The translations under genes and the position numbers were made by a program. A stretch of 6,130 nt of DNA from Methanothrix sp. GTDB taxonomy: Archaea; Halobacteriota; Methanosarcinia; Methanotrichales; Methanotrichaceae. The DNA lies in NCBI GenBank assembly GCA_003162615.1, contig PMNG01000069.1:19804-25933 (forward strand), given 5' to 3'. The notes beneath the pieces were generated by a model. The model made no database searches and was not told the origin of the DNA. It was given only the letters and a program-made list of their open reading frames with translations. This document shows, piece by piece, positions 1 to 5,759 of this stretch; the stretch's first letter is position 1; each line of letters opens with the position of its first letter.

Positions 1-1
1 C

Positions 2-418
2 GGGAACCACCACCATTCGCCGAAGGGAATTGAGGAGACAAAGACCTTCTCGGTTAACATCCCCTCATCCGACCTCCTTGATAAGACCGACTACTGCGGT
101 CTCGTATCCGGTGAGAAGACCGACAAGTCCCATGTGTTTGACGTTTTCTACGGTTCGCTGAAAACAGCGCCGATGATCAGGGAGTGCCCGGTCAGCCTAG
201 AGTGCCGGCTGGTACAGGCCGTCCCGCTCCCGACCAATACGCTCTTCATCGGCGAGATTGCAGGCGCATACGCGGATGGAAGGGTGATAAAAGATGGGAA
301 GCCGGATTTCCCGGAGATCGACCCTCTCTTCCTGACAATGCCCGACAACCGCTACTGGACTCTTGGGAAGTATGTTGGGAATGCTTGGAGTGACGGGAAA
401 AATCTGATTAAGGGGTGA
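2..418 (+). CDS. Flavin reductase-like (flavoredoxin-type) protein, 5'-truncated
   Basis: This reading frame is open from the left edge of the window, so the gene begins outside it and 138 C-terminal residues are present. A GTG at 134 lies in frame but should not be taken as the start, because the upstream residues are clearly conserved protein. Family resemblance is to the FMN-binding split-barrel flavoredoxin/flavin reductase proteins of about 190 residues, so roughly 50 N-terminal residues are probably missing. Supporting stretches are HHHSPKGIEET (where the family has a His-Lys-Thr-type segment), FSVNIPSSDL, DYCGLVSGEK, the APMIRECPVSLECRL strand, a GEIAGAYAD strand, and the C-terminal LGKYVGNAWSDGK signature. 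Such proteins bind FMN and pass electrons between NAD(P)H or ferredoxin-type donors and acceptors in the cytoplasm. The stop is 4 nt before the TTG start of the Isf-like gene, which implies co-transcription. The exact electron donor and acceptor cannot be read from the sequence. Confidence 0.85.
   Translation, partial: GNHHHSPKGIEETKTFSVNIPSSDLLDKTDYCGLVSGEKTDKSHVFDVFYGSLKTAPMIRECPVSLECRLVQAVPLPTNTLFIGEIAGAYADGRVIKDGKPDFPEIDPLFLTMPDNRYWTLGKYVGNAWSDGKNLIKG
411..418 (+). promoter_or_regulatory. SD sequence for the Isf-like gene (supports TTG start)
   Basis: AGGGGTGA overlaps the stop codon of the preceding gene and lies 4 nt upstream of TTG at 423. It is a near match to the archaeal SD GGAGGTGA. 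The nearby ATG at 418-420 is in another frame, so this site supports TTG as the true start and suggests translational coupling. Confidence 0.6.
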
Positions 419-422
419 TGAA

Positions 423-1028
423 TTGACAAAGGTTGTTGCATTCAACGGGAGCCCACGGCTGGAAGGGAACACCAGTCTTTTAATACGCATGGTGCTGCAT
501 GAACTCGAAAAGGCCGGTATTACTACGGAAGTCGTGCAGGTCGGCGGGAAACAGATCCACGGCTGCACCGCGTGCATGAAGTGCTTTGAGAACCGTGACC
601 GGCGCTGTGTCTTCGATGACGACATCGTGAACGAGTGTATCGCGAAGATGGCAGAGGCTGACGGAATTATCCTGGGTTCACCGGTTTACTTCCTTGATGT
701 CACCCCAGAGATGAAGGCACTTATCGACCGGGCCGGATTTGTCTCGTTTGCCAACGACCGTCTCTTCAGTCATAAGGTCGGTAACGCTGTTGTTGCCGTG
801 CGGCGTACCGGAGCCAGCCGTACCTTTGATTCGATGCTCCATTTTTTTCTGGCGAACGACATGATCGTTCCCGGTCTTCCCGGTATTGGTGTAGGGCGGG
901 AAATCGGCGATGTTGAGCGTGATCGGGAAGGAATCGAACAGATGAAGAGAGTCGGGCAGAATATAGTTTGGCTCTTAAAGACGATGAACCACTCCAAAAA
1001 CGCATCCGGAAATACCGGTGCTTGTTGA
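423..1028 (+). CDS. Iron-sulfur flavoprotein (Isf-like), flavodoxin fold
   Basis: The product has 201 residues and starts at TTG behind an SD overlapping the previous stop. The N-terminus VVAFNGSPRLEGNT (about residues 4-17) is the FMN-phosphate binding loop of the NADPH-dependent FMN reductase/flavodoxin-like family. Cysteines 48, 51, 54 and 62 form CX2CX2CX7C, which falls within the compact CX2CX2CX4-7C motif that ligates a [4Fe-4S] cluster in Methanosarcina Isf. A second flavin-site segment, GIILGSPVYFLDVTPEMKALIDRAG (about 80-105), is also typical. Known Isf proteins are cytoplasmic dimers taking electrons from ferredoxin and have been linked to reduction of oxygen or peroxide. By inference this one could accept electrons from the ferredoxin-like domain encoded by the next gene. 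The tail after about residue 190 is polar and ends in Cys; it looks poorly conserved. Family assignment is firm; the physiological acceptor is unknown. Confidence 0.88.
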   Translation: MTKVVAFNGSPRLEGNTSLLIRMVLHELEKAGITTEVVQVGGKQIHGCTACMKCFENRDRRCVFDDDIVNECIAKMAEADGIILGSPVYFLDVTPEMKALIDRAGFVSFANDRLFSHKVGNAVVAVRRTGASRTFDSMLHFFLANDMIVPGLPGIGVGREIGDVERDREGIEQMKRVGQNIVWLLKTMNHSKNASGNTGAC

Positions 1029-1050
1029 TAGCAGGATGAGTTGAATTACC

Positions 1051-1059
1051 TGAGGAAAG
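1051..1059 (+). promoter_or_regulatory. SD sequence deciding the ferredoxin-nitroreductase start
   Basis: TGAGGAAAG lies 8 nt before ATG 1068. It favours that ATG over an in-frame TTG at 1041, which would add nine residues with no resemblance to a ferredoxin N-terminus. Confidence 0.55.
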
Positions 1060-1067
1060 AAAAGAAC

Positions 1068-1838
1068 ATGACCGTGATACTTGTTGATCAAAACCTCTGC
1101 ACTCGATGCGGAATCTGCTCTGTTGTCTGTCCGATGGCGATTGTTACCCCAGCCGATGATAAGGCCCTGCCGATTGTAAAAGATGCCGTCGCCGGCATGT
1201 GTATCCAGTGCGGGCACTGCGAGGTCTCCTGCCCGTCGCAGGCTCTCCTCCTGAATGTGCGCCCGGATGAGAAGTTACCCCTACCAGCCGGTGCCGGCAC
1301 CATCTCTCCCGAGGACATGGCATTCTACCTCAAGAAACGACGGTCTGTGCGGCACTTCACCAAAGATACTGTGCCAAAGGAGAAGATCCTTGAAATCCTC
1401 GATATTGTCCGGTACGCCGCCTCGGGAGGCAACGGCCAGCCGGTGCAGTGGATTGTCGTGCACGATCAAGAGAGGGTGAAAAAGATCGCCGGGCTGACCG
1501 TCGAATGGATGAAGACCCTTAAGAACACGAACCACCCGATGAGCGGCTACGTTCCGGTGCTGATCGGAGCATGGGAAAGCGGACGCGATGTCATCTGCCG
1601 CGACGCACCTCACCTGCTCTTTGCCCATATCCCGGAGGGCAACCCGGTCGCATCCGTCGACGCCATCATCGCGCTCACGCATTTTGATGTCGCTGCGCCT
1701 GCATTCGGTATAGGCACCTGCTGGGCGGGCTTTGTCGCAATGGCTGCTGCCTCCTATGAACCGCTCCAGAAGGAACTCGGCCTGCCAGTAGGTCGGAAAT
1801 GTGCCTATGCGATGATGTTCGGCTATCCGCAGCACTAG
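1068..1838 (+). CDS. Nitroreductase with N-terminal 2[4Fe-4S] ferredoxin domain
   Basis: The product has 256 residues from ATG 1068; an in-frame TTG at 1041 is a weaker alternative. Residues 1-63 are a bacterial-type ferredoxin domain with two complete motifs: C11-x2-C14-x2-C17-x3-C21-P and C45-x2-C48-x2-C51-x3-C55-P. Residues 85-256 are an FMN-dependent nitroreductase-like domain, with RRSVRHF (91-97) as the usual N-terminal FMN phosphate-binding signature, SGGNGQPVQW (119-128), and FGIGTCWAG (213-221) near the C-terminal flavin contact. This fusion is a well-known architecture in anaerobic archaea and bacteria, and in it the iron-sulfur clusters should feed electrons to FMN instead of NAD(P)H. 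The protein should be soluble, since no signal or membrane segment is visible. The gene follows the Isf-like gene by 39 nt and is probably in the same operon. The substrate is unknown; a nitroaromatic activity should not be assumed from the family name. Confidence 0.9.
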   Translation: MTVILVDQNLCTRCGICSVVCPMAIVTPADDKALPIVKDAVAGMCIQCGHCEVSCPSQALLLNVRPDEKLPLPAGAGTISPEDMAFYLKKRRSVRHFTKDTVPKEKILEILDIVRYAASGGNGQPVQWIVVHDQERVKKIAGLTVEWMKTLKNTNHPMSGYVPVLIGAWESGRDVICRDAPHLLFAHIPEGNPVASVDAIIALTHFDVAAPAFGIGTCWAGFVAMAAASYEPLQKELGLPVGRKCAYAMMFGYPQH

Positions 1839-1868
1839 GTGTATGGGCTCCCCCGACGCAATCCGGTC

Positions 1869-1888
1869 GCGGTAACATGGCGGTAACA
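1869..1888 (+). repeat. Direct repeat GCGGTAACA x2, 11-bp period
   Basis: GCGGTAACA occurs at 1869-1877 and again at 1880-1888 in the 117-nt gap before the CMD-like gene. An 11-bp offset puts both copies on about the same helix face, as for a protein-binding site. The copies are flanked by an inverted 6-mer (GGTCGC 1865-1870, GCGACC 1905-1910). Function is inferred only. Confidence 0.35.
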
Positions 1889-1911
1889 CCTATCCTTCCA
1901 GGGTGCGACCA

Positions 1912-1923
1912 CACTGTACCGTG
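1912..1923. promoter_or_regulatory. Small palindrome upstream of the CMD-like gene, possible operator
   Basis: CACTGTACCGTG is a 12-bp palindrome with one mismatched base pair (10 of 12 symmetric positions), 32 nt before the ATG of the CMD-like gene. The position suits an operator, but such short palindromes occur by chance and no convincing TATA box accompanies it. Confidence 0.2.
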
Positions 1924-1955
1924 ATGATTACAGATACGAATTATCAGGTGAAACC

Positions 1956-2738
1956 ATGACAGATTACGCAGCTATTGGAAGAAAAAAAATGCTTGAGATT
2001 GACGGAGAGGCCGGTGTAAAGGTCGAAGAGACTCTCAATGAAATCTGCCCGGACCTCGCCAGATACCTCATTGAATATTCTTTTGGAGAGATTTATGCGC
2101 GGGAGACCCTTGACAACCGGACAAAAGAGCAGGCAGTTGTGGCGGCCCTTACTGCAATGGGGACGGCAGCACCTCAGTTGAAGGTTCATATCCATGCAGC
2201 GCTCCATGTCGGCTGCACTCCAGAGGAGATCCGCGAGATCATCATCCAGATGAGCGTGTATGCAGGGTTCCCGGCGACGTTGAACGCCATGGGGACGCTC
2301 ATTGAGGTCTTAAAAGAGACCGGACACACCCTCTCAAAAGCATCCGCCCATGCCGGTTCAGAGGGCAGGTACGAGCGCGGGAAGGAGTGGCTCATGCGGA
2401 TCGCACCCAATCAGGACCAGGTGCTCAAGGAAACGTATGACAAGATAAACCCGGATATCACCCGGTATGTTATTGAGTTCGGATACGGGGACATCTACGC
2501 TCGGGGCATTCTGCCGATCCGGAACCGGCAGGTGGCGACCATTGCAGTGCTTGCTGCAAAAGGCACAGCTCCTGCGCAGCTCCGGTTCCACATCGGTGGC
2601 GGGATCAGAGCTGGCCTTTCCGAGGCAGAGATCGTCGAGATCATGCTGCTGGTTTCCCTCTACGCGGGTTTCCCGGCAGCGCTGAACGGCATCCTCGCAA
2701 CCCGCGAGGTTGTTACAGCTCTGCAGAAAACAGGATAA
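1956..2738 (+). CDS. Tandem carboxymuconolactone decarboxylase-like (CMD/AhpD superfamily) protein
   Basis: The product has 260 residues and starts at ATG 1956, with the SD CAGGTGA ending 4 nt upstream. It consists of two homologous CMD-like domains (about 8-123 and 140-258) joined by a short polar linker. Each repeat shows the same landmarks: NEICPDLARYLIEYSFGEIYARE versus DKINPDITRYVIEFGYGDIYARG, a TAMGTAAPQLKVHIHAALHVG versus AAKGTAPAQLRFHIGGGIRAG segment, and the family signature VYAGFPATLNAM versus LYAGFPAALNGI. The conserved histidine is kept in both halves (H78 and H212). The AhpD-type CxxC redox pair is absent, so peroxidase activity of the AhpD kind is unlikely and the protein is nearer to the gamma-CMD branch. 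In archaea a true protocatechuate pathway role is improbable; the substrate is unknown. It is probably part of or next to the redox operon, 117 nt behind the nitroreductase gene. Confidence 0.87.
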   Translation: MTDYAAIGRKKMLEIDGEAGVKVEETLNEICPDLARYLIEYSFGEIYARETLDNRTKEQAVVAALTAMGTAAPQLKVHIHAALHVGCTPEEIREIIIQMSVYAGFPATLNAMGTLIEVLKETGHTLSKASAHAGSEGRYERGKEWLMRIAPNQDQVLKETYDKINPDITRYVIEFGYGDIYARGILPIRNRQVATIAVLAAKGTAPAQLRFHIGGGIRAGLSEAEIVEIMLLVSLYAGFPAALNGILATREVVTALQKTG

Positions 2739-2870
2739 AATCCGCCTTCAATCATGACTGAGGTTTGGACACAGATCACTGTCCGATTGGGATCGAGATG
2801 ATCGACGACGTGTCAGAAAGAGCATGCTTACCCGTCCGCAGGCTCTAAAAGGCCCTCAAGACGGTAAAGC

Positions 2871-2876
2871 TTTTTT
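2871..2876 (+). terminator. Possible T-rich terminator of the plus-strand operon
   Basis: A T6 tract lies about 130 nt after the CMD-like stop, in the convergent 180-nt gap before the end of the radical SAM gene. Archaeal termination typically uses U-rich tracts without a required hairpin, so this is the best candidate here. The rest of 2739-2918 shows only ORFs under 30 codons and no recognisable gene. Confidence 0.35.
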
Positions 2877-2918
2877 ACATCCCGTCAGCGTATGCGGCAC
2901 AGGAGCAAATTGTCAGCA

Positions 2919-3890
2919 TCACATCCACTCGTAATGAGCCATTACCTCTGGAACCATATCGTAAAGGAGGCTGTTTTCGACATACCCGAAGAAGAGACAG
3001 CCCTTGCACCCACCGGCGATCTTCTTGCGCATCTCCTCGGACGCTTTCCAGGTATTTAAAAGTCCGTCGGATACTCGTCCGAGGGCTGCTTTCTGGGACC
3101 TGCAGCACTCTATGGTGCCGTCTGCTGTAACATGCAGGATTATGTCGCTGGCATGGCACCTGAACTCTGGCTTAAGGGACCCGATCATCTTGAGATAGGT
3201 CAGTGAGTTGATTACTGGGGCTCCGGATTTCTTCAGCTCGACCAATCTGTCTATTGCCTTCTGGTACCTAAGCAAGTCCCTGATGCCCAGCTCTTCCCAG
3301 ACCTCCTTGGCTATTCCCGATGACTCATTTATGGGCTCAAATGAGATCCGCACGCCCAACTCTTCGGCCAAACTGACGAGGTCTTCTAGCTCATCAACGT
3401 TCTTGCGGCTTATGACACAGTTCATGAGTATCTCGTGGCCGGCGGTCTTGGCTGCCCTTATGCCGCCAATTACATCTTGAAGATCGATCCCGCGAAGTTC
3501 TTTGTAGCATTCGATACCATCAACTGATACTGAGAGGTAGTCCAGGTCATCAAGCTCGTGGACGCGGCTGGCCAGAAGCTTTCCGTTAGTTATGAGGGAT
3601 GTGATCAGCCCGAGTCTTTTTGCGTGGTGTAAGATCTCCTGCAAATCCACCCTCATGAGGGGCTCGGCAGTCCAGGCATTGTAGACGCCAATCCCAAAGG
3701 AGCGGGCATCTTCGAGCATTCGGAATATCTCGGGAGTGCTCATCTCTTTCACAGGGTTCTCCCAATATTCGCAGAATTTGCACCGCAGATTGCACCGAGA
3801 GGTAATGCCGTGAGAAAGTACGTAGGGCCTTCTTCTTATTCGAAGCTGCCATAGGGCCTTGGCCGCCAGTCGCGGTGAAAATGTCCTCAA
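2919..3890 (-). CDS. Radical SAM protein with SPASM/twitch-like C-terminal cysteines
   Basis: The product has 323 residues. Cys33, Cys37 and Cys40 form the CX3CX2C motif (SRCNLRCKFC) that binds the SAM-coordinating [4Fe-4S] cluster. The SAM-contacting GGEP motif appears as TAEP (74-77, within AWTAEPLM), a divergent form. SLITNG (98-103) and LSVSVDG (119-125) are standard TIM-barrel strand motifs. The C-terminus has C245, C262, C263, C295 and C298 arranged around DGTIECC and a GCKGC ending, which suggests an auxiliary cluster of the SPASM or twitch kind seen in peptide- and cofactor-modifying enzymes. The start is TTG 3890, because the ATG 11 nt upstream is out of frame after a tandem duplication. 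It lies 97 nt downstream of mtxX on the same strand. Modification of a methanogenesis protein or cofactor is plausible from context only; the substrate is not known. Confidence 0.88.
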   Translation of the reverse strand: MRTFSPRLAAKALWQLRIRRRPYVLSHGITSRCNLRCKFCEYWENPVKEMSTPEIFRMLEDARSFGIGVYNAWTAEPLMRVDLQEILHHAKRLGLITSLITNGKLLASRVHELDDLDYLSVSVDGIECYKELRGIDLQDVIGGIRAAKTAGHEILMNCVISRKNVDELEDLVSLAEELGVRISFEPINESSGIAKEVWEELGIRDLLRYQKAIDRLVELKKSGAPVINSLTYLKMIGSLKPEFRCHASDIILHVTADGTIECCRSQKAALGRVSDGLLNTWKASEEMRKKIAGGCKGCLFFGYVENSLLYDMVPEVMAHYEWM

Positions 3891-3900
3891 AATGTCCTCA
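3878..3900. repeat. 11-bp tandem duplication across the radical SAM start site
   Basis: On the plus strand AAAATGTCCTC occurs at 3878-3888 and immediately again at 3889-3899. Read on the minus strand, the first copy gives ATG-AGG-ACA-TTT-TGA (3901-3887), a four-residue ORF. The second copy gives TTG-AGG-ACA-TTT-TCA and runs into the radical SAM frame. The TGA of the mini-ORF overlaps the TTG start as TTGA (3890-3887). Because 11 is not a multiple of three, the duplication moved the upstream ATG out of frame. Confidence 0.85.
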
Positions 3901-3908
3901 TTTCTCCT
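3896..3908 (-). promoter_or_regulatory. Candidate ribosome binding sites for the radical SAM gene
   Basis: Two SD-like elements are present. AGGAG (3908-3904) is 2 nt from the out-of-frame ATG and 13 nt from the TTG start. GAGG (3899-3896), inside the duplicated unit, sits 5 nt before TTG 3890 and is the better-spaced site for the real start. Confidence 0.4.
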
Positions 3909-3939
3909 TTTTGGATCTTGGAGATCGTGATTTTCAGGG

Positions 3940-3948
3940 TTTAAAAAG
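3940..3948 (-). promoter_or_regulatory. TATA-like element upstream of the radical SAM gene
   Basis: CTTTTTAAA on the minus strand lies about 40-50 nt before the start region. With the usual archaeal spacing of about 25 nt, transcription would begin near 3915-3920, leaving a short leader with the SD sites. The radical SAM gene could thus be transcribed separately from mtxX. A-rich sequence just upstream (CGAAAGAAC) could serve as a BRE. Confidence 0.4.
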
Positions 3949-3987
3949 TGTTCTTTCGAAAACGGAATAGAGATCCTGATGCATTAA

Positions 3988-4800
3988 TCAATCCGAACTC
4001 TCCTTCATCCCGACCATTGCGCTGGCCAGCATCACCGGCCCGGTGAAGTCGTTTCGGGCCCTGCTTGAGTCCACAAAAACCTGGTCCATTAACACAGGCG
4101 CGCCCAAGGAGTTAGCCCTGCATAGGAGCATGAGCGTCCTGAATATCAGATTACCAGAGATCCCGTCCGGTGCCAGGATCAAGTCATCTTCTCTGCACTC
4201 CTCAATCAGTATTCCCCTATGTTTGGCATTTATGCCCGCGGCGACCGCCCGAGCGGCTATGAACTCGCCTTCCGCCAGGCTTCTATCAACGCGCTCGTTG
4301 CGACCCACATCCTCCAACCTGCCGCCAGAGAGTACCGATGCTGCAGGCGATATGCCCATACTCTGTAGGAACTTCGCACCATCCATGATCAGGGTTAGCT
4401 TATCCGACAGCGTTTCTCCCTCGTCGATTCCAACAGGGCCAAGGAAGAACGCCCAACCATTCAGATCCAGGAGGGCCATCCTGCGAACCTTGATATTGAA
4501 CCTACTGGAGAGCGCCTTCATCGCCTTGGATGCGGAGACGTTTCCCCTAACTGCGCCATCGATCTCTCCCCTGGCTAACAGATCCACAAGCTCAGTTGCG
4601 GGATCTTCTGGCGTTATATAGTCCAGGGCACAGTCGCAGCATGGATCGCCAACAAGCAGGAGGTCAGCGTACTCTGTGGCGGCCTCAAGGCCGCCTATCA
4701 GATCGGCATCCAGGTTCTTTATCCCTATTCCGATCCTGGCATGGCGCGACCTAGCCCGCTCTTGAAGCGATTTGACGAAATCACAATCCACAATATTCAC
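3988..4800 (-). CDS. mtxX: Methanogenesis marker protein 4 / MtxX (phosphotransacetylase-like)
   Basis: The product has 270 residues and starts at GTG 4800, overlapping the stop of mmp2 as GTGA. I recognise the family as methanogenesis marker 4, annotated historically as methyltransferase-related MtxX. Its fold resembles the phosphate acetyl/butyryltransferase family, as shown by DGAVRGNVSA (81-90), LSGGRLEDVGRN (157-168), and DDLILAPDGISGNLIFRTL (205-223, like the ADG-x-x-GN segment of phosphotransacetylases). The C-terminus FTGPVMLASAMVG is also typical. No methyltransferase motif is visible, so that label should be treated with caution. A Cys-rich DPCCDC segment (52-57) is notable. Family members occur in methanogens, and their biochemical role is, to my knowledge, unproven. 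Codon 4 is also GTG and has AGGTGA 5 nt before it, so a three-residue shorter start is possible. Translational coupling to mmp2 is likely. Confidence 0.85.
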   Translation of the reverse strand: MNIVDCDFVKSLQERARSRHARIGIGIKNLDADLIGGLEAATEYADLLLVGDPCCDCALDYITPEDPATELVDLLARGEIDGAVRGNVSASKAMKALSSRFNIKVRRMALLDLNGWAFFLGPVGIDEGETLSDKLTLIMDGAKFLQSMGISPAASVLSGGRLEDVGRNERVDRSLAEGEFIAARAVAAGINAKHRGILIEECREDDLILAPDGISGNLIFRTLMLLCRANSLGAPVLMDQVFVDSSRARNDFTGPVMLASAMVGMKESSD

Positions 4801-5759
4801 CTGATCCCTGTTACGGTGTCCTTGGCAAAATCGAAGAGCACAGCCTCCTTCGCGCCCTGTCGGATGACCAGTCTGCGATCACTCACTACGCTGCCGATCT
4901 TGGCCGCCGTCAGGCCACGGTCCCTGAAAACGTCAATGACTTCGTACACGTTTTCCGGCTTGGCGGTAACAACAAACCCCATGCCAGGGTACATCTTAAG
5001 CCAGTCGGAGAGCTTAATCCCTGCTGGAACAGGTATGAAATCCAGGTCAATAACTGCTCCTATCCCGCTTGTCTCCAGCAGCATCCCCAGCGTTCCCAGC
5101 AGGCCGGGGTTGCTTATGTCCTTTCCAGCAGTGATTAAATGTCGCTCACCCAGCTCCTGCATTGAGCCTAGTTGCTTTCGAAGTGTCTCTCTGTCCTTGA
5201 AGCTGGTAGAGTCGAAGTTGATCGCGAACTTTGGATGGGCCGCTCCATCCAGGTCCGCCGCTGCAACGATGGCATCGCCCGGATGGGCTGTACTGCTGAG
5301 GATGACCGAATCTTTTCTGGCCTTGCCGAGAATCGCAACGTCAAGAGCGCTGTAAGGCGTGTCAGGATGGAGATGGCCGCCTATTATGGGCACGTCGAAC
5401 TTCTCTATGCCTTTCTTCATGCCTCGAAGAACAGCTTCGGCTATCTGAGGAGAGCTGACCGAAAGCACGTCCACCATGGCTATTGGCCATCCGCCCATAG
5501 CAGCGATGTCGTGCACGTTAACGAGAACCGAGCAGTATCCGGACCATTCCGGATCCGCCTCCATGAGCTTTGACCAGATCCCGTCTGCCGCGAAAAGCAA
5601 AACGTCATCGCCATCGTCTATCACAGCAGCGTCCTCTCCGAAATCCGCAATTATCTTCTCTGAGAGAACAGGAAAATGCTCAACGAGATCCCCGATCTGC
5701 TTCTTTCGGGTTATCCCCGCAAACCCTCGAAGCTCGGCCACCAGAGGCTCTAGATTCAT
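4797..5759 (-). CDS. mmp2: Methanogenesis marker protein 2 (AIR synthase/ThiL/SelD-like)
   Basis: The product has 320 residues and starts at ATG 5759. It belongs to the PurM/ThiL/HypE/SelD ATP-binding superfamily. FGEDAAVID (40-48) is the glycine/acid-rich ATP-binding segment, VNVHDIAAMGGWP (80-92) corresponds to the ThiL/PurM D-x-AAMG motif, IIGGHLHPDTPY (125-136) is a second conserved loop, and GKDISNPGLLGTLGMLLE (212-229) is the PurM C-terminal domain signature. The HLHPDTPY variant and full-length similarity fit the methanogenesis marker 2 subfamily, conserved in methanogens and of unknown function. By family it should bind ATP and phosphorylate or activate a small molecule or carboxyl group in the cytoplasm. 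No Sec or Cys replaces the SelD catalytic position near the N-terminus, so selenophosphate synthase is unlikely. It heads the minus-strand unit and is coupled to mtxX by a 4-nt overlap. No SD precedes the ATG, which suggests a leaderless message. Confidence 0.88.
   Translation of the reverse strand: MNLEPLVAELRGFAGITRKKQIGDLVEHFPVLSEKIIADFGEDAAVIDDGDDVLLFAADGIWSKLMEADPEWSGYCSVLVNVHDIAAMGGWPIAMVDVLSVSSPQIAEAVLRGMKKGIEKFDVPIIGGHLHPDTPYSALDVAILGKARKDSVILSSTAHPGDAIVAAADLDGAAHPKFAINFDSTSFKDRETLRKQLGSMQELGERHLITAGKDISNPGLLGTLGMLLETSGIGAVIDLDFIPVPAGIKLSDWLKMYPGMGFVVTAKPENVYEVIDVFRDRGLTAAKIGSVVSDRRLVIRQGAKEAVLFDFAKDTVTGIR

Noticed and set aside
134..418. GTG at 134 as the true start of the flavin reductase-like gene
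   Set aside because: The frame is open and carries conserved family residues all the way to position 2, so this GTG is an internal valine.
1041..1067. TTG 1041 as the nitroreductase start
   Set aside because: It adds nine residues atypical of a ferredoxin N-terminus, and ATG 1068 has a well-spaced SD.
1281..1889. Long minus-strand ORF (202 codons) opposite the nitroreductase gene
   Set aside because: It mirrors a strongly supported gene and has no recognisable domain.
1927..1936. ATTACAGATA shared with 5880-5889, upstream of two different operons
   Set aside because: Ten-base matches are expected many times by chance in 6 kb, and the sites differ in distance to their start codons.
2765..2848. 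Short TTG-started frame in the convergent gap, possible gene remnant
   Set aside because: Only 27 codons, preceded by an in-frame TGA, with no SD and no family resemblance I can name.
4043..4621. Long plus-strand ORF (192 codons) opposite mtxX
   Set aside because: It is antisense to a clearly conserved gene, and its Ser/Pro/Arg-rich translation is typical of a shadow frame.
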